Source: Olsenella_K sp050953285 (GTDB lineage Bacteria > Actinomycetota > Coriobacteriia > Coriobacteriales > Atopobiaceae). Taken from it: a stretch of DNA of 64,000 nt. Position 1 is the first letter of the stretch, and the number at the start of each line of letters is the position of its first letter. The stretch is taken from assembly GCA_050953285.1 (NCBI GenBank), contig JBMNMK010000002.1, forward strand, positions 930,001 through 994,000, read 5' to 3'. Below are positions 53,072 to 61,418 of this stretch, in pieces. Under the pieces are notes generated by a model that saw only the letters and a program-made list of their open reading frames with translations, was not told the origin of the DNA and made no database searches. A program made the position numbers and the translations under genes.

Positions 53072-54553
53072 ATGCCTCATAGCAAGTCACAAGACAAGCC
53101 ACAAGAAAGCGCGCGCAATGTGGATATGCGCTGGGCAGAGCAGCAGCATGAAGCATTTTTGAGCAGCCGCGCCAACAGGATTGCGCGCAATGCCGCCACC
53201 AGCTCTAACCTCATGAAGGCTGCCCGCAACATCTCCACGTTAAGGACCTACACCGACACCTTTGGCGTATCGGTTCCCAAGGTAGGAAAGATCACCGACC
53301 AGCGCCACAGCGGCCGCTGCTGGATGTTTTCTACCTTCAACGTCTTGCGCCAGGAAACCATGCACATACTTGATGTTGACACCTTTGAGTTCTCCCAGGC
53401 CTATGGCATGTTCTACGACAAGCTCGAGAAGGCAAATACCCTGCTTGAGAATGCTATACGCATGCGCCAGCGCCCGGCCGACGACCGCGAGTTTGACTTC
53501 ACGCTGGATAACGGTCTCTCAGATGGCGGCTACTGGACCATGGCCACCAACCTGGTGAGAAAGTGGGGCTTGGTGCCCAAGTCCGCAATGCCAGAGACGG
53601 CCTGTTCAAAAGACTCATCCCAGATGAATCCCATCCTCGAGCGCCTGCTCAGAAGAGATGTCTTTGAGCTGCGCCGCCTGTCAGATGCCGGCGCCACAGA
53701 AGAAGAGCTCCGCCAGAAGAAGGCGGAGCAGCTGGAAGGCGTGTATCGCACGCTTGCCATCTGCTTGGGCGAGCCGCCCCTCACCTTTGACCTTGAGTGC
53801 GAGGTCGGCCCGCACGCAGACGTCGACGCAGCATTGGTGACAGAGCAGCTTCCGCTTCCCACCCAAGAAGAGGGTGAGAAACCCGTGAAGCCCAAGCGCA
53901 TCCTGCGCGATGCCCATATCACCCCGCGCGAGTTTGTGGAGCGCTACGTGCGCTTTGATCCTGATGACTACGTCGAGCTGGTATCCATCCCCGGCAAAGA
54001 CCGTCCCTTTGGCCACACCTACCACGTACAGCTCTGGGACATGTGCCAGGGTGGACGCCCGCAGGTCTTCTTGAATGTGGAGCACGAGATCTTGGAGGCA
54101 GCCGCCATTGCCTCCCTCAAAGAGGGCATCCCCTGCCAGATGTGTTGCGATGTTATGCAGGAGTTCCCGCGCTACATAGACGACATGCCCAACATTTTGG
54201 CAACCGATACCATGGATTATGAGGGACTTTTAAACGTTTCCCTGGATATGGATCGCGAGACCATGTACGACGCGCGCGAGACTTCCATGACCCACGCCAT
54301 GGTCTTCCAGGGCGTCGAGCTCGACGCCGCAGGCAAGCCGCGCGCCTGGCGCATTGAGAACTCCTGGGGATCACGCATTACTGAAGACGGATACCTCATC
54401 ATGAGCGCAGACTGGTACGCACTCTACGGCGGCGGCGTAGTGGTACGGCGCAAGTTTGTGCCCCAAGATCTGCTAAAGATTTGGGACGAAGAGACGCCGC
54501 GCGACGCCATGCCCTGGCAAGGCATCATGCGCGCTCTTCCGCCTCAGCACTAG
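53072..54553 (+). CDS. Aminopeptidase C / bleomycin hydrolase (C1 peptidase), copy 2
   Basis: About 493 residues from ATG 53072; the longer frame from 52925 overlaps copy 1 in another frame. Catalytic Cys in QRHSGRCWMFSTFN, His in SMTHAMVFQGVEL, Asn in WRIENSWGSRITEDGY. Compared with copy 1 it has a longer polar N-terminus and an extra charged stretch (about residues 245-285, with PTQEEGEKPVKPKR). All three catalytic residues are kept, so it is probably active, perhaps with a different specificity. Co-transcribed with copy 1. Confidence 0.92.
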   Translation: MPHSKSQDKPQESARNVDMRWAEQQHEAFLSSRANRIARNAATSSNLMKAARNISTLRTYTDTFGVSVPKVGKITDQRHSGRCWMFSTFNVLRQETMHILDVDTFEFSQAYGMFYDKLEKANTLLENAIRMRQRPADDREFDFTLDNGLSDGGYWTMATNLVRKWGLVPKSAMPETACSKDSSQMNPILERLLRRDVFELRRLSDAGATEEELRQKKAEQLEGVYRTLAICLGEPPLTFDLECEVGPHADVDAALVTEQLPLPTQEEGEKPVKPKRILRDAHITPREFVERYVRFDPDDYVELVSIPGKDRPFGHTYHVQLWDMCQGGRPQVFLNVEHEILEAAAIASLKEGIPCQMCCDVMQEFPRYIDDMPNILATDTMDYEGLLNVSLDMDRETMYDARETSMTHAMVFQGVELDAAGKPRAWRIENSWGSRITEDGYLIMSADWYALYGGGVVVRRKFVPQDLLKIWDEETPRDAMPWQGIMRALPPQH

Positions 54554-54603
54554 GACCAGCGTCTGCGCCGTGCACCCCGGCATGCGCCAGCAGGCGAGAC
54601 ATT

Positions 54604-54630
54604 CATGCGGCAGCAGCTCGCTGCCGCATG
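54604..54630. terminator. Hairpin between convergent pepC paralogue and EIIA gene
   Basis: CATGCGGCAGC and GCTGCCGCATG form an 11-bp perfect stem with loop AGCTC. No T-run on either strand. Confidence 0.5.
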
Positions 54631-54653
54631 AGCGAGCGGAGCCCGTACGCACA

Positions 54654-55175
54654 CTAGCGTATGGGCTCCATGATTTTCTCGCCCAGAGAAACGTGGCCAG
54701 CGGCACACGTTTTTACCTGGGAATAGTCCGCGCTATTACTAAGGGTCACCATTACGATGTCTGGATAACCCGCCTCGCGCAGGCGCTGGCGGTCAAACGT
54801 CATGAGCACGTCTCCCGCGCGCACGCGATCGTTGCGGACAAAGTTGAGCGCAAAGCCCTTGCCGGAGAGCTCCACCGTGTCCACGCCCACGTGAACGAGC
54901 AGCTCTTCCCCACTATCCGCGTCAATGGCGACCGCATGAGACATGGCCTGAGAGATGGTGCCAGAAACGGGCGAGAAGACCGTGCCGTCCTCAGGCCAAA
55001 TTCCTATCGTTGCCCCCAGCGCACCCGACGCAAAGACGGGGTCGGGGATGTCTTTCTGCGCCACCAGCTCGCCCGCCACCGGCGCCCCAATTGTGGGCAC
55101 GTCCTCAGAAACGTGGTACTCCTGAGCCTGGGTTAGGCCCCTCAGTTTTACGGATAGATTCTCAAACCAACCCAC
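54654..55175 (-). CDS. PTS glucose-type EIIA protein
   Basis: 173 residues from a GTG with AGGAGG five bases upstream. The EIIA-Glc fold carries the phosphoryl group from HPr to an EIIB domain. The active histidine is His95 in ELLVHVGVDTVEL, with the assisting His80 in QAMSHAVAI. No IIB/IIC partner is nearby, so it serves a distant transporter or regulation. It is convergent with the peptidase genes. Confidence 0.92.
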   Translation of the reverse strand: MGWFENLSVKLRGLTQAQEYHVSEDVPTIGAPVAGELVAQKDIPDPVFASGALGATIGIWPEDGTVFSPVSGTISQAMSHAVAIDADSGEELLVHVGVDTVELSGKGFALNFVRNDRVRAGDVLMTFDRQRLREAGYPDIVMVTLSNSADYSQVKTCAAGHVSLGEKIMEPIR

Positions 55176-55244
55176 GGCATCCTCCTGCTCAAAAACTCAC
55201 GAACCTGTGAATTTTACCGCAGAAAACAGAGGCACATGAAAGGT

Positions 55245-55880
55245 TTAGAGTTCGCCGAAATAGGGCTCGCTCACCTGGCAGAGGTCTTCTCCGCGCGCCT
55301 TCTCCTTGAGCGCTGCCACAAAGCTCTCCTCATCTCCTGCCGAGAAGACCCAGGTGAGCTGCACGTCTTCCGCAAAGATGCTGTCTTTGAGCACGCCGTG
55401 CGCCTGTTCTGCCATGTATTTAACCGCTTCATAGGCGCTATACGGAATGCAGCAGGTCACGCGCACGACCGCGCACATGGTTTTGATGGCGCCCTCTGTG
55501 CGCGCTGCGTCAAGTGCCGCCTGAACTGCGGCGGTATAGGCACGCACCAGGCCACCTTGGCCTAAAAGCGTTCCGCCAAAATAGCGGGTCGTCACACAGC
55601 ACACGTCCTTGAGATTGGCGCCTCTCAGCACATCTAAGGTGGGCTGACCAGCGCTTCCTTGAGGCTCCCCGTCGTCTGATCTCTTTTCTCGCCCATCTGC
55701 AAGAATCCAGACGGGAACGTTGTGGCGCGCGTCCCGGTGTTTGGTTTGAATTTCCTCCACAAATGCACGGGCTTCTCGCTCTGATTCCACGTGAGCCAGC
55801 TGTGCTATGAAGCGGCTCTTTTTCTCTTCTATCTCCGCTTCTGGTCGCGCTGCGGGATCTATGGTGTCGTATGAGTGCAT
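55245..55880 (-). CDS. YigZ/IMPACT-family protein (UPF0029)
   Basis: About 211 residues from ATG 55880 with GAGAGG upstream; the much longer frame to 56258 runs across the RNase P RNA gene and is not real. EKKSRFIAQLAHVESEREARAFVEEI, then RHNVPVWIL, SDDGEPQGSAGQP and TRYFGGTLLGQGGLVRAY are the family blocks. Its relatives are linked to translation control in eukaryotes (IMPACT); bacterial function is unclear. Confidence 0.9.
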   Translation of the reverse strand: MHSYDTIDPAARPEAEIEEKKSRFIAQLAHVESEREARAFVEEIQTKHRDARHNVPVWILADGREKRSDDGEPQGSAGQPTLDVLRGANLKDVCCVTTRYFGGTLLGQGGLVRAYTAAVQAALDAARTEGAIKTMCAVVRVTCCIPYSAYEAVKYMAEQAHGVLKDSIFAEDVQLTWVFSAGDEESFVAALKEKARGEDLCQVSEPYFGEL

Positions 55881-55995
55881 GGTGCCTCTCTGCTTTGTCG
55901 GGTGTAACGGGCGTGCTCGGAAGTCATTCCTATATATTGTGCGACATCTTGGGGTGCGCATGTGACATAAATGCAGCTGTGCTACAATACCTCGC

Positions 55996-56350
55996 GCGAG
56001 GTGGGCCAGACGACCGCGGGACAGCTTAGCTGTCATGAGGAAAGTCCGGGCTCCACAGGGCAGGAAGCTGGCTAACGGCCAGGCAGGGTAACCTGACGGA
56101 AAGCGCCGCAGAAAAGAAGACTCCCGCTGCCCGCGTCTGCGGGTGAGAGAAAAGCTGAAACGGTGGTGTAAGAGACCACCAGCGTTGTGGCAACACAGCG
56201 GCTGGGCAAGCCCCTTCCGGAGCAAACGCAAATAGGAGCGCCATGGTGTGGCCCGCACTGCGCTCGGGTTGCGCGCTTGAGGGTACTGGTAACAGTACTC
56301 CTAGATAAATGGTCGTCCGCGACAGAACCCGGCTCATAGGCTCGCCTCGC
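55996..56350 (+). ncRNA. rnpB: RNase P RNA (class A)
   Basis: About 355 nt. The ends form a 12-bp P1 helix (GCGAGGTGGGCC at 55996 with GGCTCGCCTCGC ending 56350). The conserved 5' core GAGGAAAGTCCGGGCTCC and 3' core GACAGAACCCGGCT are present, as are GGTAACCTGACGGAAAG and GAGAGAAAAGC-type segments. It is the catalytic RNA that removes tRNA 5' leaders. Confidence 0.96.
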
Positions 56351-56450
56351 ACCTGTTCTGTACGCGTGGTGCCAGCACGTGGCAAGCACGCCGCAAGCGC
56401 AGGTTTTTATCGCCCAGATGCGCAGCAATCTGCATGCTAAGGAGGCAATC

Positions 56451-56999
56451 ATGTCCTATTTTGATTTTGAGGTGGCAGCGCAAGACGGCACTGAGGTCTC
56501 GCTTTCCCGCTATGAGGGCCAGGTTTTGCTCGTGGTCAATACAGCGACGGGCTGCGGCTTTACGCCGCAGTATGAGGATCTGGAGAAGATCTATCACACC
56601 TACCACGACCAGGGCTTCGAGATCCTGGACTTCCCCTGCAACCAATTTGCTAACCAGGCGCCGGAATCGGACGAAGAGATCAATTCGTTCTGCTCGCTCA
56701 AGTTCAATACGGAGTTCCCGCGCTTCAAGAAGATTGATGTCAACGGTGAGGACGCGGAGCCGCTCTTTGCCGCGCTGGCAACGGAGCGTCCTTTTGAGGG
56801 CTTTGGTAAGGGTATCAAAGCGGCCGCGCTCAAGAAGTTTGCCGACCACAACAACAAGCAGTTTGGCGATAAGGCCTACATCATGTGGAACTTTACCAAG
56901 TTCCTGATTGATCGCGAGGGCAAGCTGCTGGCTCGTTTTGAGCCGACCACGCCGATGGATGAGGTCGAGAAGGCCGTGCAGGAGGCCGTCAGCCGCTAA
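56451..56999 (+). CDS. Glutathione peroxidase-like thiol peroxidase (Cys type)
   Basis: About 182 residues from ATG 56451 with GGAGG upstream. A thioredoxin-fold peroxidase that reduces hydroperoxides with glutathione or, in many bacteria, thioredoxin. Peroxidatic Cys (not Sec) in VVNTATGCGFTPQY, Gln in the FPCNQFANQAP block (a likely resolving Cys is there too), and Trp in IMWNFTKFLID complete the active site. It starts about 100 bp after rnpB. Confidence 0.93.
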   Translation: MSYFDFEVAAQDGTEVSLSRYEGQVLLVVNTATGCGFTPQYEDLEKIYHTYHDQGFEILDFPCNQFANQAPESDEEINSFCSLKFNTEFPRFKKIDVNGEDAEPLFAALATERPFEGFGKGIKAAALKKFADHNNKQFGDKAYIMWNFTKFLIDREGKLLARFEPTTPMDEVEKAVQEAVSR

Positions 57000-57018
57000 C
57001 AAGCAGCCGGCAAGCTTT

Positions 57019-57062
57019 CGCGCAAGCCACGTGCCAGCTGCGCGCAAGCCACGTGCCAGCTG
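57019..57062. repeat. 22-bp tandem repeat, two copies
   Basis: CGCGCAAGCCACGTGCCAGC plus TG occurs twice, end to end (57019-57040, 57041-57062), downstream of the peroxidase gene. No known function. Confidence 0.8.
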
Positions 57063-57099
57063 CACACCAGCTACCCGCAAGCAAGCACCACCGCACAAC

Positions 57100-57138
57100 A
57101 AACGCTCCCCCGCCGCATACGAGCGAGGGAGCGTTTTT
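57100..57138 (+). terminator. Terminator of the peroxidase gene
   Basis: AACGCTCCC (57101 on) pairs with GGGAGCGTT (57128 on), followed by TTTT. About 100 bp after the stop. Confidence 0.75.
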
Positions 57139-57233
57139 ATGTCATATCACCCGCGCGAGAAGATGTTCTTCTCGCCCGCTGGTGCCTGAGCGCTTAACCT
57201 AGCGTCACGCACCAAGCAACTGACAAGTAGTCT

Positions 57234-57938
57234 TTAGTCAAGATCGCTGAAGTCCTCACCAGGAGCAGAGGCCAGAGGAGCCGTCACAGGATCTACGACT
57301 GCCGTTGCCTCCGTCTCAACCTCAGGCGTCTCAGGCGCAGGCGTTGCCTGGGGCTCAGGAGCAGAAGTGGTCATCTGAGGCTCAGGAAAGACGGAATCCG
57401 CATCATCTAAGAAGTGCTGGAGCAGTCTCTTGTACTCTGCACGGAAGTCCTCACGAGACTGCTTCAGGCGATCGATCTCGTCAAGCTCGTTCTGCTTCTC
57501 TGCAAGTGCCTGACGGATAACCTCACGTGCCTTCTGATCTGCCTCATTGCGGATGCGCTCTGCGTTATCACGAGCATCCGCAACTAGCTTGTCTGCGCTC
57601 TGCTGAGCAACAATGAGCACCTGAGAGATCTGGCGCTCAGACACCGACAGATCTTGCGGCTGCGCAGGCGCAGGCGCCGCAGGTGCTACCTGAGGTGCTG
57701 CAGCTGCCTCTGCTTCCATGTCAGCCACCTGCTGCTGCAGAGCAGCAACCTGTGCCTGAGAGGACTGAAGCTGTGCCTCAGAGTTGTTGAGCCTACCCTT
57801 GAGATCTGCAATCTTTTGCAGCATGGCGTCAACTTCAGATGACAGTTGCTCAAGGAAGTTGTCAACCTCCTCAGTATCATAGCCATGCTTTGATGGTGAG
57901 AATGCAAGTTGTTCAATGTCAGCTGGAGTTATAGCCAT
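57234..57938 (-). CDS. divIVA: DivIVA-domain cell-division/polarity protein
   Basis: 234 residues. MAITPADIEQLAFSPSKHGYDTEEVDNFLEQLSSEVD is the DivIVA membrane-binding head. A coiled coil follows (about 40-75), an Ala/Pro-rich break (about 76-100), a second coiled coil (about 105-175) and a Pro/Glu/Ala-rich tail. In Actinobacteria such proteins (Wag31) mark poles and guide growth. Last gene of the division cluster. Confidence 0.93.
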   Translation of the reverse strand: MAITPADIEQLAFSPSKHGYDTEEVDNFLEQLSSEVDAMLQKIADLKGRLNNSEAQLQSSQAQVAALQQQVADMEAEAAAAPQVAPAAPAPAQPQDLSVSERQISQVLIVAQQSADKLVADARDNAERIRNEADQKAREVIRQALAEKQNELDEIDRLKQSREDFRAEYKRLLQHFLDDADSVFPEPQMTTSAPEPQATPAPETPEVETEATAVVDPVTAPLASAPGEDFSDLD

Positions 57939-57997
57939 CTCATTCCCTTTCGTTCTTGAGCCGCGCGTCCGCTCTGTGCGGCTGGAGCGTAACGCTT

Positions 57998-58255
57998 CTA
58001 AAGTATACCCACAACAAGCCGTTCAATGAAGTTGAGAACCACCAGTGCAACAATCGGTGAAAAATCAATGCCGCCCAAAGGTGGAATGAACCTCTGGAAA
58101 AGCCCCACGTACGGGCGGACAAGCCGATCAATCACCGCTGCAAAATCTCCTAAGAAACTTGAGTTGGAGATAGGTAGCCATGAAAGTATGCACCAGATCA
58201 ACACGAGGATCTCGTAGAATTCAAAGATCCTCATGACAAAATAAGCAATGCTCAA
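57998..58255 (-). CDS. yggT: YggT-family membrane protein
   Basis: 85 residues with two membrane helices, and the family blocks LIWCILSWLP and VRPYVGLFQRFIPPLGGIDFSPIVALVVL. Function in bacteria is unclear; plant relatives act in chloroplast division and photosystem assembly. It lies between proC and divIVA in the ylm-type cluster. Confidence 0.92.
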   Translation of the reverse strand: MSIAYFVMRIFEFYEILVLIWCILSWLPISNSSFLGDFAAVIDRLVRPYVGLFQRFIPPLGGIDFSPIVALVVLNFIERLVVGIL

Positions 58256-58263
58256 ACCCTAAC

Positions 58264-59073
58264 CTACTTCCCCGCGAGCTCACGCGTCCGCTCCAAGGCG
58301 GCATCAACCGCCGCATACGACCCATCTATCAGCAAGGGCTCTAAGGCGAGAAGAGCCTCTGCTGTGGTACCGCCAGGAGACGTAACCTTCTCAACATACG
58401 CACGTGGATGCTCTTTGGAGTCCAAGAGCGTCTGCGCCACGCCACGCATGGTAGCCTCGCACATCTCACGCGTTGCCGCTGCTGGCAGTCCTGCTCTTAT
58501 ACCCGCTCTGGTCAATGTGTCGACAAACAGCGCAAAAAATGCGGGACCTGTGCCTATCACGGCACCCTCTGCGTCAAGTTGGTCTTCTCGCATCACCCAC
58601 GCGGTGCCCAAAGCGCCAAAGATCTTGCGCGTGAGCTCGGTATCTTCTGGGAGCGCTCGCGCCCCTGGGGCTATGGCAGAAGCGCCTGAGAGCACCTGTA
58701 TGGGCAAGTTAGGCATAACGCGCACCACACGTGCGCCGTCCATCAAGGCCTCCAGCGTAGAGAGGGCCACGCCGGCAGCAATGGAAATCACGAGCCTGTC
58801 TTTGAGAGCTGGTGCAATGCCGCGGACCACCTCAGGCAACACCTGCGGCTTTACGGCCAAAATGACGGCATCGGTGCCTGCTACAGCCAGCTTGTCGGCG
58901 TCCTCATATGCCACGATCCCCAGCTCTTCAAGTGCCGCGCGCTTCTCGGCAGAAGGATCGCAGACAGAGATGGCATGCGACTCCAGAGCACCCGAAGCCA
59001 CCAGTCCTCGGGCAATGGCTGAGCCCATAGAACCTGCCCCAATGATGCCAACGGTTGCTTGGATGCTATCCAT
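58264..59073 (-). CDS. proC: Pyrroline-5-carboxylate reductase
   Basis: 269 residues. Last step of proline synthesis. VGIIGAGSMGSAIARGL is the NAD(P)-binding start, ILAVKPQVLPEV and VRVMPNLPIQV follow, and the C-terminal signature runs VTSPGGTTAEALLALE. It sits inside the division cluster between sepF and yggT. Confidence 0.95.
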   Translation of the reverse strand: MDSIQATVGIIGAGSMGSAIARGLVASGALESHAISVCDPSAEKRAALEELGIVAYEDADKLAVAGTDAVILAVKPQVLPEVVRGIAPALKDRLVISIAAGVALSTLEALMDGARVVRVMPNLPIQVLSGASAIAPGARALPEDTELTRKIFGALGTAWVMREDQLDAEGAVIGTGPAFFALFVDTLTRAGIRAGLPAAATREMCEATMRGVAQTLLDSKEHPRAYVEKVTSPGGTTAEALLALEPLLIDGSYAAVDAALERTRELAGK

Positions 59074-59141
59074 AGATACGCTCCTTACCTACATGTCCAA
59101 CTCAACGTCTTGACCTCTGACTGCGTTCCACATGCATCGCG

Positions 59142-59756
59142 CTAGCGCGGCAGTGATCCATCTGCCACCAGACGATCCAAATCGGACTGGGTGATCTGGA
59201 TACCCTGCGGTAAAACGGCAAAGACCTGGTCTCCTACCTGCTGGACCTCGCCCTCAATACCAAACGAGAGGCCAAAGCAGAAATCAAGAATGCGCGTAGC
59301 AACATCTTGAGGTGTATCGGCCAAATTCAACAGCACCGGCTGCATGCCCTGCACGCGGCGTACCACCGCCTGAACATCGTCGTAAGCTTCGGCATTCAAC
59401 ACATACGGAGGAAGCTGACCGGACACGTTACCGCGAACACTGCGCGTATCCTCCTCATAGGCGCTTTGCGGGCGCGCGCCGTCCTCACGCCTATAGCTTG
59501 CCGCATACGAGCCATCGTTGAGGTTCTGGCCCTCGTAGCCGCTGGGGCCTCCCGCATTGTTGCTCACCGGCTTGCCCGAGCGCGTATAGACCGAAACGCT
59601 TTCGGCCTCAGGACGCGGCGTGTTGCCTAAAAGGCCCTTTCCCTGCGGCGCCTCTGGCTCATCGTCGTAGTAATCGTCGTCGTAATCGTCGTCGTAGTAG
59701 TCGTCGTCTTGAGCACCGCGTGAGAACCTGTCTCTGATATTGTCCAGAAATCCCAT
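59142..59756 (-). CDS. sepF: Cell division protein SepF
   Basis: 204 residues. It anchors FtsZ to the membrane. An N-terminal amphipathic helix (MGFLDNIRDRFSRG) and a very Asp/Tyr-rich stretch (about 18-32) precede a low-complexity linker. The SepF core (about 115-204) has YDDVQAVVRRVQGMQPVLLNLADTP and RILDFCFGLSFGIEGEVQQVGDQVFAVLP. In lineages without FtsA, SepF is the main FtsZ anchor. Confidence 0.95.
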   Translation of the reverse strand: MGFLDNIRDRFSRGAQDDDYYDDDYDDDYYDDEPEAPQGKGLLGNTPRPEAESVSVYTRSGKPVSNNAGGPSGYEGQNLNDGSYAASYRREDGARPQSAYEEDTRSVRGNVSGQLPPYVLNAEAYDDVQAVVRRVQGMQPVLLNLADTPQDVATRILDFCFGLSFGIEGEVQQVGDQVFAVLPQGIQITQSDLDRLVADGSLPR

Positions 59757-59864
59757 TTACGTACCTTTCTGCGCGTATTGGTAGTGCAATTTCTTGTACG
59801 ATCGTGCTGCAAATATACTGTGTTTCTCGCATCTTATGCCAAAGCATCAAGCGCCTCGGACGTG

Positions 59865-60590
59865 TCACAAAAGCTGATAGTCAGGACTAAACACCGTCCT
59901 TCCCAGCCTAATGAGCGTAGACCCCTCCTCAATGGCTATGGTGAAGTCATCGCTCATACCACACGAAAGAACCCCCAGGCTTAAACCAACCTGTTGAGAA
60001 AGCTTGTCTCTCAGCTCACGTAGGCCCGAGAAGGTCTTGCGCGCGGCCGAGCTATCGTGCGCCGGCGCCATGGTCATGAGCCCCTCAAGATGCATGTGTG
60101 GCAGCGCCACCATGTCTTCTATCACCGAGGTGACCTCCTGGGGCGACAAGCCAGACTTTGACTCCTCCCCCGAAACGTTGGCCTCAATGAGATAGGACAC
60201 GTCCATGTCTTTGGCACAGGCACGCTTTGAGATGGCCTCCGCCAGATGGAGCGACGATACCGAATGTATAAGCGTAGCTGACCCCAAAACCATATTGATC
60301 TTGTTGGTCTGCAGGTTACCAATCATGTCAAAGCGCGCATCCGCCATCTCTGGCAGATCCGCCAGCGCCGTCAGCTTACGGCGAAGCTCCTGGGGCCGAT
60401 TCTCTCCAAAGGCGCGATACCCCGCCTTCCAGGCAAGCTCCACCTCATGCGGGCCGACCGTCTTTGAGACCGCAAGCAGCTGGACCTCATCGCTTGAGCG
60501 CCCCGCTCGTGCGCATGCGTCTTGAACCAGACTCAAGATCTGAGCGCGTCTCTCTTTTAGAAAGTTCTCATAATCTTGTTCTACCTGCAT
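59865..60590 (-). CDS. yggS: YggS/PLPBP-family pyridoxal-phosphate-binding protein
   Basis: 241 residues. VQLLAVSKTVGPHEVELAWKAGYRAFGENRPQEL has the PLP lysine (VSKT) and the GENR block; MIGNLQTNK is another family motif, and LSCGMSDDFTIAIEEGSTLIRLGRTVF the C-terminal phosphate-binding part. The family keeps PLP balance. Its start overlaps the pgeF stop by about 10 bp. Confidence 0.94.
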   Translation of the reverse strand: MQVEQDYENFLKERRAQILSLVQDACARAGRSSDEVQLLAVSKTVGPHEVELAWKAGYRAFGENRPQELRRKLTALADLPEMADARFDMIGNLQTNKINMVLGSATLIHSVSSLHLAEAISKRACAKDMDVSYLIEANVSGEESKSGLSPQEVTSVIEDMVALPHMHLEGLMTMAPAHDSSAARKTFSGLRELRDKLSQQVGLSLGVLSCGMSDDFTIAIEEGSTLIRLGRTVFSPDYQLL

Positions 60591-61411
60591 GAATGGTCAG
60601 CTCCAACACCTTGGCTCATATATGCCAAGGCCCCATGCCTGCCGCATGTTCCCGCCTCAGCCCTATACGAGAAAAACCTGTCAGTACACGACGCTGTCGA
60701 ATCCTCATAGCACACTATCTGTGGGCGAGAAAGACCAGCGTCTTCCAGCGCTATCTCAATGCAGCGTGCCAGATCCAAGTGAGCGTCGTTCCGCTTGATC
60801 TTCTCACCAAATTCCTGACCAAAGCGCGCCATGAGCTCACCTGAAACCTCATAGTCATCTACGCCAATATGAGGACCAATGTAGGCGAGCAGATCCTTGG
60901 GCTCCGCACCCGTGCGCTCACACAAAACACCCGCTGCCTTGGCACTCACGCGCGCAAGCGTGCCGCGCCAGCCGGAGTGCACCACCGCAAAGCCGCCGGG
61001 CGCCACAAGAATGATGGGCACGCAATCGGCAAAGCAGAGCAAAACAGGCACTTCTGGCACCGTGCACACCATGGCATCCGCGCCCTGCCTCGCCTCGCGG
61101 CGAGCGGCCGCAATCTCTTCAGCAGACGAGCCGCTCACGCACACGACCTTATCGCCGTGAACTTGACGCGGATTGATGAGCCTTTCCTCCCACGGCAAAG
61201 CCCCCATCGCATCCAGCGCCAACCTGCGGTTTTGCGCCACGGCCGAAGGATCATCTCCGCACGAATCACCCAGGTTGAGCGAGCTATACGCGCCGACAGA
61301 TACGCCGCCGCTCCGCTCCGTGAATGCGAGCGTGACCCCGCACGGACGGCTCATGTCGCCGAGCAGGGTCACGCCATGTGAGCTGTATCTGGTGAGTTGC
61401 GGCTCAACCAT
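60581..61411 (-). CDS. pgeF: PgeF/YfiH-family peptidoglycan editing factor (purine nucleoside phosphorylase)
   Basis: 276 residues. The laccase-domain fold: GVTLAFTERSGGVSVGAYSSLNLGDSCGDDPSAVAQNR, RQVHGDKVV, CFADCVPIILV and VVHSGWRGTLARV (zinc-binding Cys/His). Proposed roles are adenosine/purine nucleoside phosphorylase activity and removal of wrong residues from peptidoglycan. It lies 8 bp after ftsZ. Confidence 0.93.
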   Translation of the reverse strand: MVEPQLTRYSSHGVTLLGDMSRPCGVTLAFTERSGGVSVGAYSSLNLGDSCGDDPSAVAQNRRLALDAMGALPWEERLINPRQVHGDKVVCVSGSSAEEIAAARREARQGADAMVCTVPEVPVLLCFADCVPIILVAPGGFAVVHSGWRGTLARVSAKAAGVLCERTGAEPKDLLAYIGPHIGVDDYEVSGELMARFGQEFGEKIKRNDAHLDLARCIEIALEDAGLSRPQIVCYEDSTASCTDRFFSYRAEAGTCGRHGALAYMSQGVGADHSCR

Positions 61412-61418
61412 GAGACAC

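Noticed and set aside
55245..56258. N-terminal 126-residue extension of the YigZ-family protein
   Set aside because: It runs across the RNase P RNA gene; the family N-terminus and a ribosome site fit ATG 55880.
56451..56999. A selenocysteine form of the peroxidase
   Set aside because: The active-site codon is an ordinary Cys codon in the TGCGF block, with no in-frame TGA.
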